NCBI GenBank assembly: GCA_913055845.1
Contig: CAJXKO010000020.1
Location: 1-37,599, forward strand
DNA length: 37,599 nucleotides
DNA from: an uncultured Bacteroidota bacterium
GTDB taxonomy: Bacteria; Bacteroidota; Rhodothermia; Rhodothermales; Salinibacteraceae
Direction of reading: 5' to 3'
This document shows positions 9,451 through 17,665 of the stretch, in pieces; positions within the stretch are counted from its first letter, which is position 1, and every line of letters begins with the position of its first letter. Made by a program: the position numbers and the translations under genes. The notes under the pieces are model-generated. The model ran no database searches. It was not told the origin of the DNA and worked only from the letters and a program-made list of their open reading frames with translations.

Positions 9451-9595
9451 CGCCGGAGTGTTGAGTGCCGCGTGGAGGGCGGGGCGTTTGTGGTTTCTGG
9501 GCTGTACGGGCAGGCCCGGCGAACAGGGACTCCCGTACGACGCGCGTTTGTCGACGAGACCACGATCCACCCGAATCTGCTTATCGGCTACGACT

Positions 9596-10795
9596 ATGTC
9601 CGATGCTCCCACGGATCTCCCCCGGGACGACCGGAGGACCGAAGGCGGCACCGCGCCCCCGGCCCCCGAGACGACGCCCGATGCGCCCTCGTGGCCCCGC
9701 CTGCGACGGCGCGTGGTGCAACGCGCAGGCCGGCACCTGCTCCGCCCAAGCGACCGCGAGGATCCCGACGACACTGAACCGCCCCCGCGCCGCACGGGGG
9801 GGTATGCCCGGTGGCTTCCGGTGCTGCGGGCGCTGCCGTGGGTCCTAGGTACACTCTTCGCCGTCTCGTTCGTGTGGGACTTTCCCGGCGTTACTGTCAC
9901 CGTGGCCGGATACACGGTCATTCTCGAAAACCTACTCCGCTTTACCGCCGTCAGCGGCCTCGTGGGCTTCGGGACGAACTGGCTGGCCATCACCATGCTG
10001 TTTCGTCCCCGCGAGCCGCGCCCCATCGTGGGACAGGGTCTAGTGCCGGCCCAGCGGGAGCGGGTGGCCTACCGCCTTGCACAGGCCGTAAGCGACGAGC
10101 TCATCAACAAGTCCATCATCAAGCAAAAGATCCGGGAGAGTGGGCTCGTTACCGAATACCGCGACCGGCTGGTGGCGGCCGCCGGCGACGTGGTAACCAG
10201 CGACGCGGTGCGCACGGAGACCAAGGCGGTGCTCCGGCAGGTTCTGCACGACATTCTTTCCACCCCCTCGGTGCAGGAGCGCATCGTCACGTTTACGCTG
10301 GAACGCGTGGAGGACCACGCCGGAGACGGGTTCTCGGGACTGGCCCTGCGCGCCTATCGGTTTTTCGGAGAAGATGACTTTCAGGACCGCGTCTACGACG
10401 CCGTTGAGCAGCTTCCCGACACGATTGACCCCCTGCTCGACGAGGTGGACCCGTGGCTCGACCGCCTCCCTGCCCGCATCGAACGGCAGGGCGACGCGAT
10501 CGAGGACACCCTCCTGCAGCTCATCCTCCGCCTCGTCGACACCCTCGACGTAGAGCGCATGATCTACGAAAACGTTCGGGCCTACGACGAACAGCAGCTC
10601 GAACTACTTCTCCGCCGCACGACCAACGAGCAACTCAACTACATCAAGTACCTCGGCGGGGTTCTGGGCATCGTCGGGGGCTTCATCATTTGGGCCCCCG
10701 CCCTGGCACTGGTCGTCTTCACGGTCCTCGGCCTCGGCATCTACGCGGTCGACGAACTGCTGTACCAGTCCCGCGCCGCCGCAACAACCGCGTGA
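9596..10795 (+). CDS. DUF445 family membrane protein
   Basis: 399-residue protein of the DUF445/YheB type. A Pro/Asp/Arg-rich cytoplasmic N-terminus (1-~65) precedes a membrane segment (WVLGTLFAVSFVW) and a second (~97-125) containing GFGTNWLAITMLFRP, the diagnostic DUF445 motif. A long helical region follows (PAQRERVAYRLAQAVSDELI and onward), and the chain ends with a hydrophobic pair of helices (VLGIVGGFIIW, ALALVVFTVLGLGIYAV). No biochemical function is established for the family. The ATG at 9596 fits the family; the open frame upstream to 9458 has no conserved content. It lies 145 bases after mlaD and 66 before the acyltransferase on the same strand, so co-transcription with lipid genes is possible. 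Confidence 0.85.
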   Translation: MSDAPTDLPRDDRRTEGGTAPPAPETTPDAPSWPRLRRRVVQRAGRHLLRPSDREDPDDTEPPPRRTGGYARWLPVLRALPWVLGTLFAVSFVWDFPGVTVTVAGYTVILENLLRFTAVSGLVGFGTNWLAITMLFRPREPRPIVGQGLVPAQRERVAYRLAQAVSDELINKSIIKQKIRESGLVTEYRDRLVAAAGDVVTSDAVRTETKAVLRQVLHDILSTPSVQERIVTFTLERVEDHAGDGFSGLALRAYRFFGEDDFQDRVYDAVEQLPDTIDPLLDEVDPWLDRLPARIERQGDAIEDTLLQLILRLVDTLDVERMIYENVRAYDEQQLELLLRRTTNEQLNYIKYLGGVLGIVGGFIIWAPALALVVFTVLGLGIYAVDELLYQSRAAATTA

Positions 10796-10861
10796 AGCGT
10801 GCGTGGAGAGGTACGCCTTCCGATCTTCTCCCCCGCCTCCCTACGACGGCCCTTTCCCGCG

Positions 10862-12274
10862 ATGAAAACGCACGAGCCCTTGTCCGGCGTCGACGCGGCC
10901 TGGCTGCGCATGGACGAGCCGACCAACCTGATGACGATCACGGTCGTGCTCGAACTGGCCGCCCCCATGGAACTGGCCACGCTCAAGTCCCTGCTCGAGG
11001 AGCGCTTCCTCGGGTTTACGCGATTCCGGCAGCGCGTGCGCAACCCCGACGGCTCCCCCTACTGGGAGCTCGACCCGCACTTCGACCTCAGCCAGCACGT
11101 GCACCGCTCCGCCCTGCCCGGCGAGGCCGGCAAGGCGGAGCTCAAGGAACGCGTGAGCGACTTGATGAGCGTGCCGCTCGACCGCTCGAAGCCGCTGTGG
11201 CAAATGGAGTTGATCGAGGAGTACCGAGACGGCAGTGCCCTCATCGTGCGCCTGCATCACTGCATTGGCGACGGCATGGCGCTCCTCCAGGTCTTGCTGT
11301 CCCTGGCCGACGAGTATTTCGATCCGGGCCGCTTTCCCTCCACCGAGGAGCGGAAGGGGCTTCTGCCCGGCGTGGTGCGGGGCACCCTCAAAACGGTGCA
11401 GGGGACTGTTTCCACGGGCCGACGCCTGCTGAGCGAAGGGGCACGGACGCTCCTGGGGCCCTCCCATGCGCTGCGGCGCGTGAAGCAGGGCCTGAGCGTG
11501 GGCGCGGCCCTGTCGAAGTTTCTCTCCCTCTCCCCCGACGCCGACACCCCACTGAAGGGCGAGTTGGGGGTGGCCCAGCGCGCCACGTGGTCCGATCCCC
11601 TTAGCCTTGCACGCGTGAAGCGGCTCGGACACGTCATCGACGCCAAGGTGAACGACGTCCTGCTCGGGGCAGTGGCCGGGGCGCTGCGGTACTACGTCGC
11701 GTCCCGCGACGCGCTGGACGGTGCCGAGACGGTGCGGGCCCTGATTCCGGTCAACCTCCGCCCCCCGGAGCAAGCGTTTGAACTGGGCAACCGTTTTGGG
11801 CTCGTGTTTCTGGGACTGCCGATTGGTCTCGACAACCGGCTCGAACGCGTGCTGGCGGTGAAGCAGCAGATGGACGAGATCAAGGGCTCGGCGGAGGCGG
11901 TGGCCGCATTCGGCGTGCTGGAGGGCCTGGGCTACGTGCCGCTGAGCGTAGAGGAGAAGGCCGTGCGGTACTTCAGCAACAAGGCCAGCGCGGTGATGAC
12001 GAACGTGCCGGGCCCCCAGGAATCGCTTCACCTAAAGGGACGACGCCTGAAAACCGTGATGCCCTGGGTGCCTCGAGCCGGCCACGTGGGCCTGGGGGTC
12101 AGCATTTTCAGCTACGACGGGGAGGTGCGGCTGGGGATTGCCTGCGACGCCGGACTCATTCCCGACCCGGACCCCATCGTAGACGGCTTCACGCGGGAGT
12201 TTGATCGCCTCGCGGACGATCTGCTTCCGGCCGCCCCGGGACATACGGCGGACGATTCGGCCGAAACGGATTAG
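10862..12274 (+). CDS. wax ester synthase / diacylglycerol acyltransferase (WS/DGAT)
   Basis: 470-residue enzyme of the bacterial WS/DGAT family, which transfers an acyl group from acyl-CoA to a fatty alcohol (wax ester) or diacylglycerol (triacylglycerol) at the inner membrane or lipid-body surface. The catalytic HHxxxDG motif is HHCIGDG (132-138). The family's PLDRSKPLW block is at 106-113, and a late NVPGP block is followed by GHVGLGVSIFSYDGEVRLGI. The start at ATG 10862 gives the usual LSGVDAAWLRM N-terminus. Full length, nothing missing. Its stop overlaps the phasin-like gene's stop on the other strand by the tetranucleotide TTAG (12271-12274). Substrate preference cannot be read from sequence alone. 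Confidence 0.92.
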   Translation: MKTHEPLSGVDAAWLRMDEPTNLMTITVVLELAAPMELATLKSLLEERFLGFTRFRQRVRNPDGSPYWELDPHFDLSQHVHRSALPGEAGKAELKERVSDLMSVPLDRSKPLWQMELIEEYRDGSALIVRLHHCIGDGMALLQVLLSLADEYFDPGRFPSTEERKGLLPGVVRGTLKTVQGTVSTGRRLLSEGARTLLGPSHALRRVKQGLSVGAALSKFLSLSPDADTPLKGELGVAQRATWSDPLSLARVKRLGHVIDAKVNDVLLGAVAGALRYYVASRDALDGAETVRALIPVNLRPPEQAFELGNRFGLVFLGLPIGLDNRLERVLAVKQQMDEIKGSAEAVAAFGVLEGLGYVPLSVEEKAVRYFSNKASAVMTNVPGPQESLHLKGRRLKTVMPWVPRAGHVGLGVSIFSYDGEVRLGIACDAGLIPDPDPIVDGFTREFDRLADDLLPAAPGHTADDSAETD

Positions 12275-12750
12275 GAGTCGTCCTGCGCGACGGACTGCGT
12301 GAGCCGCTCTATTTTGCTGCTCAGGGCGTCGACCTGTTCGCGAAGCGCATCCACCTCCTCCCGCGAGGGCATGCCGACCCGTTGCACGGCCTTGTTCACC
12401 TCTTCGCGCACCCGATCTTCTGCAATCTGAATCGCGTCGTTCTCTTCGGACATCGCTTGCACCTGCCGGGCCCGCGCCTCCCGACGCTTGCGTTGCGTCT
12501 GCTCCCACGACTTTCCCTCTTCCACCAGCGCATCAAACACATGTGTGCCCACATCGCGGGTCACGGCAAGAACCCCAAGGCCTGCCCACCACGCAGTCCG
12601 CGCGCCGCGAATGAGTCCCGCGACCACGTCTCCAGGGCCCGGCACCCCCCATCCCGACGTGGATGACTCGACGGCCGAGGCGGGGCGTCGCCGTCGCGAT
12701 TGATTTCTCTTGCCACGGGTAACTGTAATTGTGGGACCGTCGTCACTCAT
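12271..12750 (-). CDS. phasin-like granule-associated protein
   Basis: 159 residues from the ATG at 12750. The layout is that of the polyhydroxyalkanoate granule-associated (PhaF/PhaI-type) phasins: a variable basic N-terminus (RGKRNQSRRRRP), an amphipathic region (GARTAWWAGLGVLAVTRDVG, then VFDALVEEGKSWEQ) and a C-terminal heptad coiled coil (GMPSREEVDALREQVDALSS). Phasins coat hydrophobic storage granules. No PHA synthase is in view; the direct neighbour is a WS/DGAT, converging on it, so the coated body could equally be wax ester/triacylglycerol. That link is inference. A basic N-terminal patch might bind DNA or phospholipid, as in PhaF. Confidence 0.72.
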   Translation of the reverse strand: MSDDGPTITVTRGKRNQSRRRRPASAVESSTSGWGVPGPGDVVAGLIRGARTAWWAGLGVLAVTRDVGTHVFDALVEEGKSWEQTQRKRREARARQVQAMSEENDAIQIAEDRVREEVNKAVQRVGMPSREEVDALREQVDALSSKIERLTQSVAQDDS

Positions 12751-12803
12751 GGGAAGTCTGGAGGTCTGCAATGAGAACTGGTTTGCCGGGTACACGAGGG
12801 TCC

Positions 12804-13244
12804 TCAGTATGTTTTTTCGACGCTGGCCGCTACCGAATTCATCCCACGAAACACGCCCATGTTGGACATGATCTGCATCATCGAGCCCTCGATCTGGTAG
12901 TCGGGAGACGCCAGCGCCTCAGCGGCCCCCATCTCGCCCTTGTCCATGCGCACCCATACGTCGTAGGGGGCCGTGGCCCGCGCCATCACGGCGCTCTTGT
13001 CGACCGGTTCCTCGCGCATCTCCTTGGAGGGCGCCTCGTCAATCCATAGGTCCACATCAACCACCTGCCCGTCCTCGAACGTGTAGGTGGCGGAGACATC
13101 CTCCCCGTCGGGGGTGTCGAGGCAGCGCAGCTCGACGGTCTTGGAAAAATCGTCCGCAGTGTCCTGGAACTCCTCGTCGCTATTCATGGCCTCAACGAAA
13201 CGCTCGACGAATGCAGGGGTCCAGTAGCGAGGAGCATCGCTCAT
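12804..13244 (-). CDS. SCP2-like sterol/lipid-binding domain protein
   Basis: 146-residue acidic cytoplasmic protein with the pattern of an SCP-2 domain: an N-terminal helix (AFVERFVEAMNSDEEFQ), a central sheet (TYTFEDGQVVDVDLWID), then YDVWVRMDKGEMGAAEALASPDYQIEGSMMQIM. The short stretch from YDVW to QIEG is the most diagnostic part. SCP2 domains enclose a hydrophobic tunnel that binds fatty acids, acyl-CoA or sterols. It lies 53 bases upstream of the phasin-like gene on the same strand, so the two are probably co-transcribed. A lipid-carrier role in storage metabolism is inference. Confidence 0.7.
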   Translation of the reverse strand: MSDAPRYWTPAFVERFVEAMNSDEEFQDTADDFSKTVELRCLDTPDGEDVSATYTFEDGQVVDVDLWIDEAPSKEMREEPVDKSAVMARATAPYDVWVRMDKGEMGAAEALASPDYQIEGSMMQIMSNMGVFRGMNSVAASVEKTY

Positions 13245-13358
13245 CGGTTGGGGAAAGATCGTTCGGGAGAACGGCGGGCTGTAGTGTAGCTGTGCGGGCG
13301 GGAGAGTGGCAAGCGCGAGCCGAGCACGACAGTCGCGGGACGGTCCCGCCCCCCCGCA

Positions 13359-14273
13359 TCACGGCGACCGCCGCACCAGGACGAGCCCGCCGATAATCAA
13401 CCCACCCCCGGCGATCTACATAACGGGGATGGACTCTCCGAGGATCACCATCCCCGCCACGAGCGCAACGACGGGGACAAGATAGTAATAGACGGCCGTG
13501 TTCGAGAACCTGACACGGCACACGGCCCGGTTCCACAGGACGAACGTGAGCCCGACCGCAAGTCCGCCCGAGAAGAGCAGGCCGCCCCACGCCCATCCGT
13601 CCACTGCGTCCCACGCCACCGTCAGTCCATACACAGTCCCCACGGCGAGCAGTACGGGCAGGGCCGCCCACACCCCGAAGACGGTGGTGGCCAGGGGCGA
13701 CACCCGGTCCACGAGCTGCTTATTGAGGGCCATGTAGCTGCCCCAGCACACCGCGGCGACGAGCATCATGCCGTTCTCGAACAGCGTGCCGCCGCCCCCG
13801 GCGCCGCTCGCGGCCCCGGACGCGATGACCAGTCCCGCGCCGGCGAGCGCCACCAGCAGCCCGACCCACCCACCACGCCCCAGCCGCTCGGTCTCGAGCG
13901 CCCCACCCAGCACAGCCGTCCAGAGCGGATTCATGGCCATGATGAGCGCGGCACTGCCGACAGTCGCGTGGTTGAGCCCCACCACGAAGGCGGTCTGGTG
14001 CGCCCCGAAGCCGAGCCCCCCAAGCGGCACCACGGCCCGCCAGTTCGCCCAGACCGGGGCGAAAAAACGACGCATCCTGCCGCCAACACCGAAACGCGTA
14101 CACTGCCCCGAGCACACCCGCGGATGCGGCGAAGCGCAGCGCGTTCGCCACGTGCGGATGCATCACGTCCAGGGGCTACTTCAGGACCGAGAAGTCTTCA
14201 GGACCGAGAAGTCGGTCCCCCACACCAGCACGACGAGGAGGAGCAGGAGGTCGGCGGGGGAGAGACGGGACAC
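13359..14273 (-). pseudogene. decayed EamA/DMT-family transporter
   Basis: Reading leftward from a GTG at 14271-14273 gives the normal EamA N-terminus (LSPADLLLLLVVLVWGTDFSVLK), and the last part reads MVILGESIPVM, then IAGGGLIIGGLVLVRRSP with a TGA at 13359-13361. The gene is broken four times. A 17-bp tandem duplication (14179-14212) shifts the frame; a TAG follows (14176-14178). A run of six A on the plus strand (14062-14067) adds one base, after which the frame SFFAPVWANWRAVV resumes; and a TAG at 13416-13418 cuts off the last 18 codons. Removing one 17-bp copy and one A leaves exactly 299 codons, the normal size for a ten-helix drug/metabolite transporter. A single error could be sequencing noise, but four lesions argue for real decay. 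Fragments such as 13416-14117 should not be called as intact genes. Confidence 0.85.
14179..14212. repeat. 17-bp perfect tandem duplication
   Basis: CTTCAGGACCGAGAAGT occurs twice with no spacer (14179-14195 and 14196-14212), inside the transporter pseudogene. Seventeen is not a multiple of three, so the second copy alone would inactivate the gene. Perfect identity suggests the duplication is recent or under slow divergence. Confidence 0.95.
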
Positions 14274-14330
14274 CAGCAGGGCAGGAGTCGAGACGGACAA
14301 GAATTTTCGGGACCTATGGGGGCGCACCAG

Positions 14331-15113
14331 TTATGGAAGAGGTGGAAGATCGCCCTTCGTGAGCGTCTCAGGGTCGTGCCCCGCATCGGAAATCCCGACC
14401 TGACGGACGATCTTCCGGATCACCTCTTCGATCCATTTCCTCTCTTTCGGAGTGGCTTCTCCCTGAGAACTGGAAGGCTTCCGCGCCACGTCTGGACCAC
14501 CCCGAGTGGACGTGAGCCGTCCCAAATCGTCGAGAACCGCGTCCTCGGTATGATATCTCGCTGCCGCCTCTTCACGACCGCCTGCCCGTCCCTCAAGGAA
14601 TTCGAGACAGGCGTAGCCCATGGAGAATAGCGGCTCTCGTCCCTGCTCGTAACCCTCGTACCGGTTCCAGAGTGTCCGGGCGTCCGGCGAAAGGCGAAAT
14701 TTTTCGGGCGGGTCCGGATACTCTGGGCGCTCTACGTGATACTCGACATTTACATTTTCCGATACGTCCAATTTGAGTGTACCCGCCTCTACAGTGACAT
14801 CTCCAGTCTCATTGTCTTCGCGAATAACTTCCGCATCTTTGTAGTCGAAGCTGATCTCCCGCTCGCCGATCTGGAGGCCGTAGCTGACTTCCCAAGCCTC
14901 AAGAAATGATTCCACCTCTTCACGAGCCTCCTCTACGGAAGAGAAGTTCTCATGGAGGTCGACGGTCAGCCTACCATCCTCCAGTCGCAGCGAGAATGCG
15001 TCCGTCTCGTGACCGACCGGATCAGCATCGAAGCGAACGGTCTCTTCTGTTTTAAGATCGTAGGTAAGCGATTCAACGCGACGGTTGCTCACTGTGCGTG
15101 GAGTAGTCACCAA
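14331..15113 (-). CDS. hypothetical protein, unrecognised, lower GC
   Basis: 260-residue soluble, strongly acidic protein. There is no signal peptide, membrane segment or known motif. The N-terminal ~120 residues look beta-rich with repeated acid/aliphatic strands (TYDLKTEETVRFDADP, SLRLEDGRLTVDLHENF); a helical middle (LWNRYEGYEQGREPLFSMGYACLEFL) and a basic-then-acidic tail (KERKWIEEVIRKIVRQVGI) follow. The start codon is TTG at 15113 or GTG at 15110; no ATG precedes the first strand. Base composition is lower in GC than its neighbours: two 60-base lines from its middle (14701-14820) count 31 and 29 G+C. The product could be a transferred gene. It is flanked by a pseudogene and the Dus gene. 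Confidence 0.7.
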   Translation of the reverse strand: MVTTPRTVSNRRVESLTYDLKTEETVRFDADPVGHETDAFSLRLEDGRLTVDLHENFSSVEEAREEVESFLEAWEVSYGLQIGEREISFDYKDAEVIREDNETGDVTVEAGTLKLDVSENVNVEYHVERPEYPDPPEKFRLSPDARTLWNRYEGYEQGREPLFSMGYACLEFLEGRAGGREEAAARYHTEDAVLDDLGRLTSTRGGPDVARKPSSSQGEATPKERKWIEEVIRKIVRQVGISDAGHDPETLTKGDLPPLP

Positions 15114-15190
15114 GGAAAGACGCGAAGTTTCCTCGACACAGAACCCGATGCAACAGACGTCCAGAGCACCGCGTCGGGCCTACTTCTCGA

Positions 15191-16330
15191 CTACGATGCC
15201 ATAGATTTAGGCAACTCCGCCTTTTTCGTCCCCACCTCTTCGCTCGCCCCGTCGCCGCCGGGCGAGGGCAGGTCGTCCGGCACGTCGGGCTTGGTCGTCT
15301 GCACCGCGTCCGGATCGGCGGTCTGCTCGGGGAGCTTGGCAGAGGGCACCTGGATGTCCGGCGCGTCGGGCTTGAAGTTGAGCATCACCTCCAGCACGCC
15401 GTCCTTCGTCTCCGGCTGCATGAGCTTGTGCCGTAGCGTGGAGGCGTTGCGGAAGCCCTTGAAGTAGCTGCTGTAGTTCTTGCGCATCTCCAGGACGCCG
15501 GTGCGCTCGCCCAGCCACTCGCACTTGAGGGACAGGTGCTCGGCCACCACCTGCACGCGCTCCTCCCAGTCGGGCGGCGGAGGCAGTTCGCCGGTCTCCA
15601 TGTATGTCTTGGCGCGGTCGAAAATCCACGGGTTGCCCAGTGCGCCGCGGCCCATCATCACGCCGTCCACGCCGGTTTCCTCGAACATCGCCTCAATGGC
15701 CTCGGGGTCCAGCGCGTCGCCGTTGCCGATAAAGGGCATGTCGCGCACACCCTCCTCCTTGATTGTGCGCAGCCATTCCCAGCGCGCGTCGCCCTTGTAC
15801 TGCTGCTCGCGGGTCCGGGCGTGCACCGTGAGGGCTGCCACGCCCATCTCCTCCAGCATGCGGGCCACCTCCACGATGTGGATCGAGTCGTCGTCCCAGC
15901 CTAGGCGCGTCTTAACGGTCACCGGGCGGGTGGCCTCTTTAATCACCGCCGCCGTGATGTCGCGCATCTTGTCGAGGTTGCGGAGCACCCCGGCCCCGCC
16001 GTCCTTCTGCACGATCTTGCGGACGGGACAGCCGAAGTTGATGTCGATCACGTCGGGCCCGGCGGCGTCGACCATCGGCGTGGCGTTCTTCACCTCGTCG
16101 ATTCCGCCGCCCCACACCTGAATGCCGATGGGCCGTTCCTCGTCGAAAATCTCGAGCTTCTGGTGCTCGTGCTCCTGCTCACGCAATAGCCCCGCGGACG
16201 AGACGAACTCGGTGTACATCATGTCCGCCCCGTACCGTTTGCAGAGGATGCGGAACGGCGGGTCGCTCACGTCCTCCATGGGCGCGAGGAAGAGGGGCCG
16301 GTCGTCGAAGTCGAGGTGGCCGATGCGCAT
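15191..16330 (-). CDS. dusB: tRNA-dihydrouridine synthase
   Basis: 379-residue FMN-dependent enzyme that reduces uridines to dihydrouridine in tRNA. The TIM-barrel markers are clear: LAPMEDVSDPPFR near the start, VIDINFGCPVRKI with the catalytic Cys at about 101, VTVKTRLGWDD, LTVHARTREQ, FIGNGDA and GVMMGRGALGNPW for phosphate binding. The C-terminal helical domain (KNYSSYFKGFRNAS) is present. It fits DusB best, but subfamily is not certain. The last ~55 residues (QVPSAKLPEQTADPD onward) are a Pro/Asp/Lys-rich tail not seen in most Dus proteins. The start at 16330 is immediately before the first strand. Confidence 0.93.
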   Translation of the reverse strand: MRIGHLDFDDRPLFLAPMEDVSDPPFRILCKRYGADMMYTEFVSSAGLLREQEHEHQKLEIFDEERPIGIQVWGGGIDEVKNATPMVDAAGPDVIDINFGCPVRKIVQKDGGAGVLRNLDKMRDITAAVIKEATRPVTVKTRLGWDDDSIHIVEVARMLEEMGVAALTVHARTREQQYKGDARWEWLRTIKEEGVRDMPFIGNGDALDPEAIEAMFEETGVDGVMMGRGALGNPWIFDRAKTYMETGELPPPPDWEERVQVVAEHLSLKCEWLGERTGVLEMRKNYSSYFKGFRNASTLRHKLMQPETKDGVLEVMLNFKPDAPDIQVPSAKLPEQTADPDAVQTTKPDVPDDLPSPGGDGASEEVGTKKAELPKSMAS

Positions 16331-16561
16331 CGAGACAGGATTACGGCGATTTGTGACGGTGCGCTGCGAGATATGGGAAAACGCGTCGGACGCGGTCGGT
16401 GGTTCCGGAGTCGTGGATTTGAGCTTTTCACAAGGGAGGCCGTCTTTTCGAAGTGCCGAATGATCCAGGAACGCTTACTGGGCAGTTCGCACAGGTTTTG
16501 TGGCATAAACAAGGCGGAATTATACATCTCACTATCCCTCTTCAATCCTCCGACTATTCCC

Positions 16562-17032
16562 ATGAGGAAATACCTCACGCAACTCTCCACTCTACTCGTT
16601 GTCACCTTACTCATCGGCTGCGGTACCATCATCCACGGCGGTAGCCAAGATGTCAGCGTTACCAGTGACCCCTCTGGAGCGACCGTCGAGATTGACGGGA
16701 ATGAAGTGGGCGATACTCCCGTCACCCGAAGTCTTGACCGCGGCAGCCAGCATACGGTGGCTATTAGCATGGATGGCTATGAAACCGAACAGGTCACCAT
16801 CCAGAAGAGCGTCGACGGCTGGGTCGCCGGCAATATCGTCTTTGGGGGACTGATTGGGCTTGCCGTCGACGCAGCCACGGGTGGAATGTATAAGCTAAAC
16901 CCAACCCAGGTCCAGCAGACGCTCGATGAGGAGACCGCAGCGAAGAAGACCGAAGACAAGGTCTACATTGCGGTGGTCATGGAGCCGAACCCGGACTGGA
17001 AGAAGATTGGTCAGCTTGAGCCAATCAAGTAG
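16562..17032 (+). CDS. PEGA-domain lipoprotein
   Basis: 156 residues. ATG at 16562 is followed by a short basic start and a lipobox ending LLIGC (Cys20), so it is a lipoprotein. Residues ~28-80 are a PEGA domain (VSVTSDPSGATVEIDGNEVGDTPVT and the MDGYETEQV return strand), a surface beta-domain often on envelope proteins. A glycine-rich hydrophobic stretch (GNIVFGGLIGLAVDAATGG) follows, like the C-terminal helix pair in small PEGA lipoproteins; the tail is charged. Local GC is low upstream (26 of 60 in 16501-16560). A strong terminator follows 24 bases after the stop, so this is a single-gene unit. Function unknown. Confidence 0.85.
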   Translation: MRKYLTQLSTLLVVTLLIGCGTIIHGGSQDVSVTSDPSGATVEIDGNEVGDTPVTRSLDRGSQHTVAISMDGYETEQVTIQKSVDGWVAGNIVFGGLIGLAVDAATGGMYKLNPTQVQQTLDEETAAKKTEDKVYIAVVMEPNPDWKKIGQLEPIK

Positions 17033-17056
17033 AATCGATAGGTGCTAGTCTCAGTC

Positions 17057-17092
17057 AAAGCCCGGCCTGGAGTAGGCCGGGCTTTTGTTTTG
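17057..17092 (+). terminator. intrinsic terminator after the PEGA lipoprotein gene
   Basis: A perfect 12-bp stem (17057-17068 AAAGCCCGGCCT with 17074-17085 AGGCCGGGCTTT), a five-base loop GGAGT, then a T-rich tract TTTTGTTTT. Position, stem GC content and T run all fit a factor-independent terminator. The A-rich left arm also pairs with the T run, so it could work from both sides. Confidence 0.93.
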
Positions 17093-17363
17093 TTATGCAT
17101 TTCCCTTAACATTTAGTTCATTCACTTTCAGGACCCCTCCGAAGACCGTCTCGAAATCAACTCAATTAGGTGTTGCCATTCCTCCTACTCCCCGTACCCT
17201 CTTCCCTGTGAGTCTCAGGTGGACCAGTGGATGGCCTGGACCAATTTTGCTCTGGAACGTTTGTCGAGTAGTCACCCCCATCTATTGCCGGGCCTGTACC
17301 CATTCCGGGCACTTGTCCGTAGGTTGGGTGCACGGCCTCTTTCTCCTTGATCTCCTGTTGCCC
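17093..17363. other. intergenic region without a recognised gene
   Basis: Between the terminator and the small membrane-protein gene lie about 270 bases of lower GC than average. The rightward frame stays open here but shows no conserved peptide before the ATG at 17364. It should contain the promoter for the downstream genes; no convincing boxes or repeats are seen. Confidence 0.4.
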
Positions 17364-17651
17364 ATGTCCGACGAAACGCGTTCTTCCGCCTTCCGCCCGC
17401 TCTCGATCGCTCTGTTTGCCCCCCTCGCGGTCTTGCTGACCGGCTGCGGCGGCCCCAATCTGATCGAGCGTATCTCCACCGCAAGTTGGGGTTTCTGGGG
17501 CACGGTCATCATCGTGCTCGACCTCGTGGCCCTCGTGGACCTGCTCGGGGACGGCACCCGGGGCACGACTAGCACGGTCATCTGGGTGCTCCTCATCGTG
17601 TTTATGCCGCTCTTAGGAGTGATCCTATACTTCATCATCGGCCGCGACTAG
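17364..17651 (+). CDS. small PLDNc_N-like membrane protein
   Basis: 95 residues. Residues ~43-95 match the PLDc_N (phospholipase D nuclease N-terminal) pattern: WGTVIIVLDLVALVDLLG, a short loop with TRGTTSTVIWVLLIVFMPLLGVILYFIIGR. The domain is a pair of transmembrane helices, found alone in many small proteins of unknown role and at the N-terminus of cardiolipin synthases. An N-terminal signal-like segment (FAPLAVLLTGCGG) could be a lipobox, which would make this a lipid-anchored protein with two further helices. Start at ATG 17364 is preferred because the conserved region begins there. The next gene starts 14 bases after its stop. Confidence 0.8.
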   Translation: MSDETRSSAFRPLSIALFAPLAVLLTGCGGPNLIERISTASWGFWGTVIIVLDLVALVDLLGDGTRGTTSTVIWVLLIVFMPLLGVILYFIIGRD

Positions 17652-17665
17652 GACCGAGCAACTGG

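Noticed and set aside
13416-14178. Read-through of TAG as an amino acid in the EamA gene (amber recoding)
   Set aside because: TAG ends normal genes here (ridA-like, the acyltransferase, mltG), and the gene also has frame shifts that recoding would not repair.
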